Assembly (NCBI GenBank): GCA_025455245.1
Contig: JALOMX010000002.1
Coordinates: 1-19,416, forward strand
Direction of reading: 5' to 3'
Source: Chitinophagaceae bacterium
GTDB lineage: Bacteria > Bacteroidota > Bacteroidia > Chitinophagales > Chitinophagaceae
Length of the DNA: 19,416 nt
Shown here piece after piece: positions 7,718 through 14,716 of the stretch. Position 1 is the stretch's first letter; every line of letters begins with the position of its first letter. The notes beneath the pieces were generated by a model, which was not told the DNA's origin, did no database searches, and saw nothing but the letters and a program-made list of their open reading frames with translations. A program made the position numbers and the translations under genes.

Positions 7718-10300
7718 TTAATCTTCTGCTCTTGAAGATGCTGCATCAATATTTCGTCCGAAAAATATTGCATTAACAAAAAGACGCATGCTTCCCAGCC
7801 AGAATGCACGGAAATTTGGATTGTCTGCAAAATGAATCACCCTGCCCTGCCCTACTGTTTGAACAAGTACGGATGCCGATCCTTTTAACGCATTATAATT
7901 CTGAGCTGTTATGTATCCGCTTTGAAGGGGATTGTTACCGAACCTGACCGGCGCAGCATATGGATTGGATGCAGGCTGAATAAATACATCATTTGTTTTA
8001 AACAAATCAATATAAGGGTTTGTGTATCCAAAGCAAAGCGGATGGGTAGCATCAGCATCAGCCCTGAAAATAGCACCATTCATTCTTTGGGCCCCGCTTA
8101 CTTCTTCCCGATCTGCATACCTGAGCATTTTTGTGCTGTCAACCGCTTCTGATACCCTTTTGAATTTCACTTTAGTGATTCCGTTATTGGCACACCACTG
8201 AACAGCATCTTCACAGGCTATCAGCAAACCTCCCGATTCTACCCAGGCTTTCAGTTTTTCTTTATTTAATCCTGCATGCGAACCGCTTACCATGATCAGG
8301 GTATTATACCTTGAAAGATCAGCCCGGTTGAAAACAGGTATTTCAAGATGAGTGGCAGGAATGCCTAAACGCTGATCAAGCAGGTGCCATACCTCACCGG
8401 CGTCAGTGGCTGTAACCCCGGTTCCAACCAGCATGGCAACACCGGGTTTCTCAAGTGAAATGGCTTTACCGCTGCCTGCATCAATTCCCGATAGGGAAAG
8501 ACCGCTTGAAATTCCGGTTATGGATATCCGGTGTTCTGCAACAATCCTTGATAATTCCTCAAAAATCTGCTGTTTTGATAATGTTTGAAGCTGGCTCGGA
8601 ATAATAATACTTCCCGGCGGGAACTCCACGATTTTCCCGTTAACTGTCTGGCTAAAAGGCCTCGAGGCAAGCCTTGTAATAATTTTTTTCGACTGTAATT
8701 TGTATAAGGCAGCAGCCGCTTCAAAGTCGCGCCAATCAATTACCCATCCATAATCAGAAGCACTGCCATTAATGGATCCTTTTACAGATGTAATTAATTC
8801 CGCAGGTTTTGAAGTGGGGAGCATTTTGGTTTCAGTATAGTTGACGCCCATGGCAAGTGGCATTGTCCATGCAGTTACATCATAAAACAAACTGTCTTTA
8901 AAGTTTAATACCTTTTCAAATACGGTCTTTACAAGCCTGTATTGAGGTTGTTCTGCAGGAATAAAATATGATTTACCGGCTTCGAAAGTTTGTTTTCCAT
9001 CCTGAAAATCTTTATCCAATATACGAACGTCAACCCGGTGCCGTTGCAGCATTTCGGCCAGTACATCTGCATTGTACGAATTGAATTTATTACCAAATAC
9101 ATATCCTTTAATTCCCGACTGCTTTGCTTCTTCAACGGCACTCTTAAAACTTTCCCTTTGAAACTGTAAAAGCTCTTTGCGTAAAGCGCCTACTGCTTCC
9201 ATAGTACTTAACGTAGTATAAAACTGATTACGTATCGTGAACGGGAAAGTCAGCAATCCGTTGGCACTTTCCTGTGCGTGTCCGCGGCTGCTTGCCTGTT
9301 CAAAAAGAATTCCAACTGCACCATGAATATCAGGAAATGTAGACCCCTTTCCGTAGTAAAAATCATCATATCCTTCTTTTGTAAAGTACAGGCTGCCGAT
9401 TTTATCGAGGTATTTAGCATGAAAGGTTCCGATTTTGGAGGTCAGTTCCTGATTCTTTTCAGGTGTAACAGGATTTACCCTCGATGGAACCCCGGGTTGA
9501 AAAAAGAAAGTACTGTTTGTCCCCATCTCATGATGGTCGGTAAGGACATTCGGGCGCCAGTCATGAAAGTATTGCAGCCTGTTTCTGCTTTCAACATGCA
9601 CGGCAGGCAACCAATCCCGGTTGAGGTCAAACCAATAATGATTGAATCTGCCTCCGGGCCATACTTCATTAAACTCACGGCTGTTTGGATCCGTTACAAG
9701 ATGCTTACTCTTATGTTGATTAGCCCACGTGCTAAACCGTTGCAAACCATCGGGATTAAACGAAGGGTCCAGCAGGATAACCGTATTATTTAATAAATCT
9801 TCTATTTCTTTTCCCTGTGCAGCGGCAAGGTGATAAGCTGCCAAAAGTGAGGCATTGGCGCCACTTGATTCATTTCCATGAATTGAATAACCCATCAGAA
9901 GCACTGCAGGCATTTTTTCAAGGTCAAGTGAACCAGATGTGGAGGGATCGCATAATTGAAGGTGTTGTTTCCTGATTTCATCAATCCGGTTGTGGTTTGA
10001 TTGAGATGTAATAATCAGGAGGACCTGCTGCCGGCCTTCATAAGTTGTTCCCGTAACCTGCAATTTTATCCTTTCCGGATTGGCTGCGGCCATTGCCTTC
10101 ATGTAATTAACCAGTTTGTCGTGGGTAACATGCCACTCTCCCACCTCATGACCTATAACGGAAGATGGGGTCGGAATTGCAGAATTATAAGATACTTCAG
10201 GCGGCAGATAATACTTAAGGTCAACATTGCTTTGACCGAAAAGTGGATAAAAAGAAATCAGGTTTAACAGTGAAAATGCAAGCAAAATTCGTAATGACAT
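7718..10300 (-). CDS. M14-family zinc carboxypeptidase, secreted
   Basis: The 860-residue product has an N-terminal signal peptide (ILLAFSLLNLISFYPLFGQ). The N-terminal catalytic domain shows the M14 zinc motif HxxE at H141 and E144 (GYSIHGNESSGAN), the DPSFNPDGLQRF segment, FDLNRDW with the substrate-binding asparagine-arginine pair, the third zinc ligand in TDHHEMG (about H256/H257) and the general-base glutamate E334 (GILFEQASSRG). Residues beyond about 600 look like a glutamine-amidotransferase/DUF4350-like Rossmann domain (TLIMVSGSHAGL..WVESGGLLIACEDA), a combination common in long Bacteroidota M14 proteins. It should release C-terminal or bridging amino acids from peptides outside the cytoplasm; the exact substrate is unknown. 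It is the first gene of a likely M14-GH92-pepT operon and follows the ssb terminator. Confidence 0.93.
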   Translation of the reverse strand: MSLRILLAFSLLNLISFYPLFGQSNVDLKYYLPPEVSYNSAIPTPSSVIGHEVGEWHVTHDKLVNYMKAMAAANPERIKLQVTGTTYEGRQQVLLIITSQSNHNRIDEIRKQHLQLCDPSTSGSLDLEKMPAVLLMGYSIHGNESSGANASLLAAYHLAAAQGKEIEDLLNNTVILLDPSFNPDGLQRFSTWANQHKSKHLVTDPNSREFNEVWPGGRFNHYWFDLNRDWLPAVHVESRNRLQYFHDWRPNVLTDHHEMGTNSTFFFQPGVPSRVNPVTPEKNQELTSKIGTFHAKYLDKIGSLYFTKEGYDDFYYGKGSTFPDIHGAVGILFEQASSRGHAQESANGLLTFPFTIRNQFYTTLSTMEAVGALRKELLQFQRESFKSAVEEAKQSGIKGYVFGNKFNSYNADVLAEMLQRHRVDVRILDKDFQDGKQTFEAGKSYFIPAEQPQYRLVKTVFEKVLNFKDSLFYDVTAWTMPLAMGVNYTETKMLPTSKPAELITSVKGSINGSASDYGWVIDWRDFEAAAALYKLQSKKIITRLASRPFSQTVNGKIVEFPPGSIIIPSQLQTLSKQQIFEELSRIVAEHRISITGISSGLSLSGIDAGSGKAISLEKPGVAMLVGTGVTATDAGEVWHLLDQRLGIPATHLEIPVFNRADLSRYNTLIMVSGSHAGLNKEKLKAWVESGGLLIACEDAVQWCANNGITKVKFKRVSEAVDSTKMLRYADREEVSGAQRMNGAIFRADADATHPLCFGYTNPYIDLFKTNDVFIQPASNPYAAPVRFGNNPLQSGYITAQNYNALKGSASVLVQTVGQGRVIHFADNPNFRAFWLGSMRLFVNAIFFGRNIDAASSRAED

Positions 10301-10332
10301 AATAGTTATTTATGTTAAGTAGGCCACGAAAT

Positions 10333-10363
10333 AAAAAAACCCTTCTCATTTGGAAGGGATTTA
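10333..10363 (-). terminator. Intrinsic terminator of ssb
   Basis: CCCTTC (10340-10345) pairs with GAAGGG (10353-10358) around a 7-base loop. On the minus strand the stem is followed directly by seven T residues (10339-10333). It lies 25-48 bases after the ssb stop codon and just before the M14 gene, so the M14 operon must have its own promoter, though I see no clear one in the 32 bases left. Confidence 0.8.
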
Positions 10364-10387
10364 TTTTTTCAGCTCATCAGAAACTTA

Positions 10388-10828
10388 CTAAAAAGGAAGA
10401 TCATCAGCCATACCCATATCCGAAGAACCGGCAACAGGGGCCTGGCTCTGATATGAATTTTGCTGAGAAGCTGATGAGTTTTGCATATTGGCACCCTCTC
10501 CTGTCGGGGTATCAATCTTTCCCACAAGCTGAACCAATTGAACCCTCAGGGAAAGAGAAGCACCGGTAGTCCCGTCATTCCGTGTAAAAGTTCTGATTTC
10601 GGGAGTACCTTCTACAAAAACCTGCTGCCCTTTTTTCAAATAAGGAGCAATTCCTGTCCGGTCTGTCCAGTATGCACATTCTACCCAGGTGGTTTTTTCT
10701 TTTGACACTCCTGAACTGTCCCTGTACTTTTCCGTATGAGCAACGCTGAAATTGATGACGTTTTTTCCATTCACCATGTTTACCATACAATCTTTTCCAA
10801 GATTTCCAATAACCTGTAATTTAATCAT
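10388..10828 (-). CDS. ssb: Single-stranded DNA-binding protein
   Basis: SSB coats single-stranded DNA during replication and repair and recruits partner proteins through its C-terminal tip. The 146-residue product has the OB-fold pattern MIKLQVIGNLGKD, NFSVAHTEKYRD, KTTWVECAYWTDRTGIAPYLKKGQQVFVEGTPEIRTF, then a glutamine/serine-rich flexible linker (about 112-139) and the acidic tip MADDLPF that binds partners. The start is ATG at 10826-10828. It stands alone here, not in an rpsF-ssb-rpsR cluster, which suggests it may be a second SSB copy in this genome. It has its own downstream terminator. Confidence 0.96.
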   Translation of the reverse strand: MIKLQVIGNLGKDCMVNMVNGKNVINFSVAHTEKYRDSSGVSKEKTTWVECAYWTDRTGIAPYLKKGQQVFVEGTPEIRTFTRNDGTTGASLSLRVQLVQLVGKIDTPTGEGANMQNSSASQQNSYQSQAPVAGSSDMGMADDLPF

Positions 10829-10981
10829 AGTACTCTGTTTAATAATTTCGTAAAATTAAAGGGAACGGTTGGGAAATGAATGCCCGACGAAGAAAAAAAA
10901 TGAAGCTTGCAGATTAAAAGTCTCTACAAAAGAATGGTTGAAAAACCATTATAAATAATTTTATACCTGAAACAACCTTTC
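10829..10981. promoter_or_regulatory. Divergent intergenic region between ssb and aspartic protease gene
   Basis: This 153-base AT-rich gap must hold promoters for both genes. Near-consensus TAATTTTA boxes occur on both strands: just upstream of ssb (on the minus strand, about 10851-10858) and on the plus strand about 10956-10963. Both differ from TAnnTTTG at the last base. A hairpin lies at 10933-10950. Confidence 0.35.
10933..10950 (+). repeat. Perfect 7-bp hairpin with GAAA loop upstream of the aspartic protease gene
   Basis: AATGGTT (10933-10939) and AACCATT (10944-10950) are a perfect inverted repeat closed by GAAA, a stable GNRA-type tetraloop if transcribed rightward. It lies 31 bases ahead of the gene start, close to the predicted promoter. 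No T-run follows, so it is not a terminator. Confidence 0.45.
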
Positions 10982-11422
10982 ATGAATCGGAAAGAAGGAA
11001 AATTTATGATGTTACCCGAAACTGGGCCTATTGCCAGGGGGGAAATACATGTTAATGAGTTAAGTTTTTTGCAGTCGAAAAATGTTTCCGGCTTTTCGCC
11101 TTTTGCCAATGTGAAATTATTGATCGACACGGGTTCCAATATTTCAGGTATTGATAAAAAAATCATTGATGGCCTTAAATTAACACGATATGAGGACTGC
11201 TCACAAGTAGATGGAGTCGGGGGCATTCATTCGCTTCGCAGGTATAAATGTGTTTTGTTTTTAGGAATATTTGGTTTTAAGGGATTACCCATTGATGTAG
11301 TGGAAGGGGACTATTCCGGCAGCCCTTATGATGGTATTTTAGGACGGGATGTTTTGCAATATTGTTCCTTCAGCTACCATGGTCCAACCAATACTTTTGA
11401 GTTGCAGGCTCCCAATTTTTAG
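10982..11422 (+). CDS. Retropepsin-like aspartic protease, single domain
   Basis: The 146-residue product has one aspartic-protease lobe. The catalytic motif is DTGSN (D49, preceded by the hydrophobic strand VKLLI). A flap-like stretch follows (QVDGVGGIHSLRRYK, about 76-89), and near the end comes the hydrophobic-hydrophobic-glycine motif DGILGRDVL (117-125). These are the hallmarks of pepsin/retropepsin clan AA. With a single catalytic aspartate the enzyme should act as a homodimer. There is no signal peptide or membrane segment, so it is probably cytoplasmic. Substrate and role are unknown. Two in-frame ATGs at 11006 and 11009 follow an AAGGAA stretch (10995-11000), so the true start could be nine or ten codons later. 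It is followed by mnmA after 105 bases. Confidence 0.8.
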   Translation: MNRKEGKFMMLPETGPIARGEIHVNELSFLQSKNVSGFSPFANVKLLIDTGSNISGIDKKIIDGLKLTRYEDCSQVDGVGGIHSLRRYKCVLFLGIFGFKGLPIDVVEGDYSGSPYDGILGRDVLQYCSFSYHGPTNTFELQAPNF

Positions 11423-11477
11423 AAACCTCCACGCTTTTGTCCTTTAGCTTTAACCGTCTTTTTCATAAAAAACCGGT

Positions 11478-11485
11478 TAATTTTG
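11478..11485 (+). promoter_or_regulatory. Bacteroidota -7 box (TAATTTTG) for mnmA
   Basis: TAATTTTG matches TAnnTTTG exactly and ends 42 bases before the mnmA ATG. The -33 position (about 11455-11460) has no clear TTG, so strength is uncertain. It suggests mnmA is transcribed apart from the protease gene. Confidence 0.5.
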
Positions 11486-11527
11486 CCACCGTATCCGGAC
11501 TTTGAACCCGGCTAGTACAATAATAAA

Positions 11528-12631
11528 ATGAGTAAACACGGAAAAGTACTTGTTGCCATGAGTGGCGGCATTGACAGTACAGTTACAGCCTTGATGTTGC
11601 ATGAACAAGGCTATGAAGTGGTTGGTATAACCATGAAAACATGGGATTATGCAAGCAGCAGTACCGGTGCGAAAGGGAAAAAAGAGACAGGTTGCTGCAA
11701 TGTTGACAGTTTTAATGATGCCCGCTTGGCCGCTGTCGAACATGGTTTCCCTCATTACATTTTGGATATCCGGGAGGAGTTCGGCGATTTTGTCATCGAA
11801 AATTTCGTTGATGAATATCTTGCAGGTCGTACTCCCAACCCTTGTGTAATGTGCAATACCCATATCAAATGGCGGGCTTTGCTTAAAAGAGCCGATGCAC
11901 TTGATTGCGCCTTTATAGCCACCGGACATTACGGACAAATTCACCGGCATGACAACGGGCGTTTTTACATCAGAAGAGGGGTTGATCTTACAAAAGATCA
12001 GAGTTATGTTTTATGGGGTTTGCAACAAGACCTGCTGAGCCGAACGATTTTGCCATTAGGCACATACCACAAATCGGAAATACGGCAAATGGCCCATGAT
12101 TTCGGGTATCCTGAACTGGCAAAAAAGGCAGAAAGCTATGAAATATGCTTCGTACCGGATAATGATTACCGTGGTTTCCTCAAACGCCGGGTGGATTGCC
12201 TAGAAGAGAAGGTAGCCGGCGGTTGGTTTGTTGATAAAACAGGAAAAAAACTCGGACAGCATAAGGGTTATCCTTTTTACACTATCGGTCAGCGAAAAGG
12301 TCTTGATATTGCCTTGGGCAAACCTGTGTACGTAACCCATATTTCCCCTGAAACCAATACAGTTACATTGGGTGATGAAGCAGATCTCGACCGGTCTGAA
12401 ATGACGGTAACCAAACTGAACTGGATGAAATATGATGGGGTAAGTGATGGTATGGAAAGCATTACAAAGGTGAGGTACAGGGATAAGGGTTCTTTAAGTA
12501 ACCTCTACAATACTGATTCAGGAATTCAGGTAAAATTTTATGAAAATGTAAAAGGAATAGCACCCGGACAAAGTGCTGTATTTTATGAAGGGGACGATGT
12601 AATAGGCGGTGGTATCATTCAACGGTATTAA
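11528..12631 (+). CDS. mnmA: tRNA-specific 2-thiouridylase MnmA
   Basis: MnmA thiolates the wobble uridine (U34) of Lys, Glu and Gln tRNAs, activating it with ATP and receiving sulfur from a persulfide relay. The 367-residue product has the PP-loop SGGIDS (residues 12-17), the GRTPNPCVMCN motif with catalytic cysteine C109, ATGHYGQ, LTKDQSYVLW and the second catalytic cysteine C207 (SYEICFVPDNDYRGFL). A C-terminal beta-barrel region (about 250-367) includes YTIGQRKGL and APGQSAVFYEGDDVIGGGII. Length and motif order are normal. C106 and C109 form a CxxC pair, where the E. coli enzyme has an aspartate at the first position. An extra cysteine pair lies in GCCNVDS (C56, C57). The lipoprotein gene follows after 51 bases. 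Confidence 0.97.
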   Translation: MSKHGKVLVAMSGGIDSTVTALMLHEQGYEVVGITMKTWDYASSSTGAKGKKETGCCNVDSFNDARLAAVEHGFPHYILDIREEFGDFVIENFVDEYLAGRTPNPCVMCNTHIKWRALLKRADALDCAFIATGHYGQIHRHDNGRFYIRRGVDLTKDQSYVLWGLQQDLLSRTILPLGTYHKSEIRQMAHDFGYPELAKKAESYEICFVPDNDYRGFLKRRVDCLEEKVAGGWFVDKTGKKLGQHKGYPFYTIGQRKGLDIALGKPVYVTHISPETNTVTLGDEADLDRSEMTVTKLNWMKYDGVSDGMESITKVRYRDKGSLSNLYNTDSGIQVKFYENVKGIAPGQSAVFYEGDDVIGGGIIQRY

Positions 12632-12682
12632 AAAATGAACGCTCTGTCCGGAAAAAGAATAAAAGCATTAGTTTAGCAAATT

Positions 12683-13453
12683 ATGAAAAAAGGGTATTTC
12701 TTTTTGTGCCTGCTATTTGTAACCCTTGCTGCGTTTTTTTTCGGATGTTCTGAAAAGAAAATCGAGTTCGACACGCCTCCTTTAAGTGATTATTTCCCCC
12801 TTCAGGTAGGAAAATACATTACCTACCGGCTTGATAGTACCGTTCTTACTCAATTTGGGAGAGATACGACTGTTCGGAGTTACCGTGCCCGGGATATTGT
12901 TGAAGGACAAATAACGGATGGTGAGGGCCGGACCTCATACAGAATCGTCCGTAGTTTAAGTAATCTTACCGGTACCGCCACGTTCGTTCCATCAAGTACA
13001 TTTGAGGCTACTCCTGAAAATACCGATTGGATCGAATATGTTGAAAACAACCTGAGGTTTATGAAGCTGCGCTTTCCCATTATTGAAGGATTTGAATGGA
13101 AAGGAAACAGTTTTATTGATGTTTCAAGCATCAACAGTTCGGTACGATATCTTGCCGACTGGACCTATGTTTACCAGGATGTTGGTCAACCTGCTACCAT
13201 TAATGGCATTACTTATCCGAATACCATCACGGTTTTACAGCGCGATGAAGTTGAGCCTCCGGGGCCATTCAATCCTCAGTTTTTCAAGCAATATGATTAC
13301 AGTATTGAAATTTATGCCCTTGGTATAGGACTTGTGTACAAAAATTTTGACCATAAAATCTGGCAGCCTCCTACCCCACCGCCCGATTCAAGACCCGGTT
13401 ATTGGGAAGATGGTAGCTACAGAATAATACTCAGTGCAATCGACCATAATTAA
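12683..13453 (+). CDS. Uncharacterised lipoprotein
   Basis: The 256-residue product has a type II signal peptide (MKKGYFFLCLLFVTLAAFFFGC, acylated cysteine at 22). The mature part opens with DYFPLQVGKYITYRLDSTV, a pattern I have seen in uncharacterised Bacteroidota lipoproteins, and continues as an alternating beta-rich chain (SYRIVRSLSN, WIEYVENNLRFMKLRFPI, EGFEWKGNSF). It ends GSYRIILSAIDHN. I see no catalytic motif. It could be an outer-membrane or periplasmic protein of beta-barrel or lipocalin-like fold, but this is a guess. The gene is 51 bases after mnmA and may be cotranscribed with it. Its stop codon shares TTAA with the stop of the convergent methyltransferase gene. Confidence 0.85.
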   Translation: MKKGYFFLCLLFVTLAAFFFGCSEKKIEFDTPPLSDYFPLQVGKYITYRLDSTVLTQFGRDTTVRSYRARDIVEGQITDGEGRTSYRIVRSLSNLTGTATFVPSSTFEATPENTDWIEYVENNLRFMKLRFPIIEGFEWKGNSFIDVSSINSSVRYLADWTYVYQDVGQPATINGITYPNTITVLQRDEVEPPGPFNPQFFKQYDYSIEIYALGIGLVYKNFDHKIWQPPTPPPDSRPGYWEDGSYRIILSAIDHN

Positions 13454-14619
13454 TCTTTCTGAAGTATAGCAATAAACATGCTGTCACTTCTTCTCTGCGT
13501 ACCATCAATATATTGCGAATGAACCAACCTTAAAGGTTTTTGAGACAGAAGTTTTTCAACAACCTTTTCGTTTTCGTCTTCAAAAACCGAGCACGTAATA
13601 TAAATCAGGTAGCCATTTGCTTTCAGTTGGTCAAAAACATTCAAACAGATATTAAACTGTTTATCGGCGTAGTCCTGAATACATGAATCATTGAAAAAAT
13701 AATGTTGCTCAGGAGTTCGGGCCCAGGTTCCGCTACCTGTGCAGGGTGCATCAATCAAAAGCGCTTCAACAGGCGGCAGTGCACGCTTTGGATGAGTTAT
13801 CGAAAGATGATCGGCAACAAAATGATACCCTGCATTTACCCCGGCTTCCAAAAATCTTTTTTGAAGGTTTGAAAGTATAGAAGGCCTTATGTCGCTGACG
13901 ATAAGTTTTATTTTACCGGGATACAAATCATTTAGCAGGATGGATTTGCCCCCGCTTGCAGCGCAAACATCCCATACCCAACCTTCAATTTTTGGAATGG
14001 ATTCCTTAATGACCAAACCACATTGGCTGCTGCTTAAATCCTGAACAACGGCATCCCTGTTTAGCGTAAGAATTTCATCAAGCTTTGTTTGAACGGGCAA
14101 ACGGATACAGTCATATTGTTCATCTTTCCAACGAATCTGTTTTCCTTCCAGTGCATTTATAACCTTCTCTTTCTTTCCCGGCCTGATCCTGATAAAAAGA
14201 TCAGGTTGTAATAAATGTGACCATGCAAACATTGAATGATCAATATGCCGGGTTAAACGATTTAACCATGGCGTATGAACATTTTCATTCCACTTGATGC
14301 CGGTTACTTCCAAACGGTTCTTTGGCAATGAACCATCTTTATTTATCCAATCCGGCCGTAAATGCTGAACAAAAGCAGAGGCCGATCCTCTGCAGATAAA
14401 ATCAGCACAAATAATTCGCTCTTCAATTGAAGAATATCCGGAATAATGGCCAAGCCGATAATATTGGTAAACCAATGCAGAAATTTCTTTGCGATCCCTG
14501 CTCCCGAATTTTTTATTTTTCTTGAAATATTCTTTTAAAAAAGAAGAAAGAGGAATGGTACCAACGTAATTAGTTATTACTGACGCAGAACTGTTCAGAT
14601 ATGAATGGTACTTTGACAA
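13450..14619 (-). CDS. RsmB/NOP-family RNA (cytosine-5) methyltransferase
   Basis: This family methylates C5 of cytosine in rRNA or tRNA using S-adenosylmethionine. The 389-residue product shows SAM motif I (VWDVCAASGGKS), motif II-like IVSDIRPSI, motif IV DAPCTGSG with the resolving cysteine, and motif VI TCSVFEDENE with the catalytic cysteine. The N-terminal ~130 residues (KYHSYLNSSASVITNYVGTI..GSRDRKEISALVYQYYRLG) form the helical RNA-binding part seen in Bacteroidota members; they are shorter than or different from the NusB domain of E. coli RsmB, so the exact target is not certain. The start is TTG at 14617-14619, where homology to KYHSYL begins; an in-frame stop lies a short way upstream and no ATG occurs between. 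It overlaps the lipoprotein gene by 4 bases at the stops. Confidence 0.92.
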   Translation of the reverse strand: MSKYHSYLNSSASVITNYVGTIPLSSFLKEYFKKNKKFGSRDRKEISALVYQYYRLGHYSGYSSIEERIICADFICRGSASAFVQHLRPDWINKDGSLPKNRLEVTGIKWNENVHTPWLNRLTRHIDHSMFAWSHLLQPDLFIRIRPGKKEKVINALEGKQIRWKDEQYDCIRLPVQTKLDEILTLNRDAVVQDLSSSQCGLVIKESIPKIEGWVWDVCAASGGKSILLNDLYPGKIKLIVSDIRPSILSNLQKRFLEAGVNAGYHFVADHLSITHPKRALPPVEALLIDAPCTGSGTWARTPEQHYFFNDSCIQDYADKQFNICLNVFDQLKANGYLIYITCSVFEDENEKVVEKLLSQKPLRLVHSQYIDGTQRRSDSMFIAILQKD

Positions 14620-14646
14620 TAAGTAACTTATTATTAAAAATCTTTC

Positions 14647-14672
14647 CAGTGTGAATCCAGGAATTCACACTG
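14647..14672 (-). terminator. Strong hairpin after odhB: terminator or leader stem
   Basis: CAGTGTGAAT (14647-14656) pairs perfectly with ATTCACACTG (14663-14672), a 10-bp stem with a 6-base loop. Read leftward it lies 45 bases after the odhB stop and is followed by GGAAAGA and then TTTTT. That makes it a plausible but imperfect terminator, because the T-run starts seven bases after the stem. It also stands 28 bases before the methyltransferase start, so it could be a leader structure of that gene. Confidence 0.55.
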
Positions 14673-14716
14673 AACGGGATATTCAAATTATGGAAGGGGT
14701 ATAATTTTTTATAAAA

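Noticed and set aside
7693..7830. N-terminal extension of the GH92 gene to an upstream ATG
   Set aside because: It would overlap the M14 coding end by 113 bases and place 46 residues before an evident lipoprotein signal peptide.
9278..9793. 171-codon open frame on the plus strand
   Set aside because: It lies wholly antisense to the M14 catalytic domain, whose motifs are intact, and its translation has no recognisable domain.
11477..11950. 157-codon open frame on the minus strand
   Set aside because: It is antisense to the N-terminal part of mnmA, including the PP-loop, and looks like a shadow of that gene.
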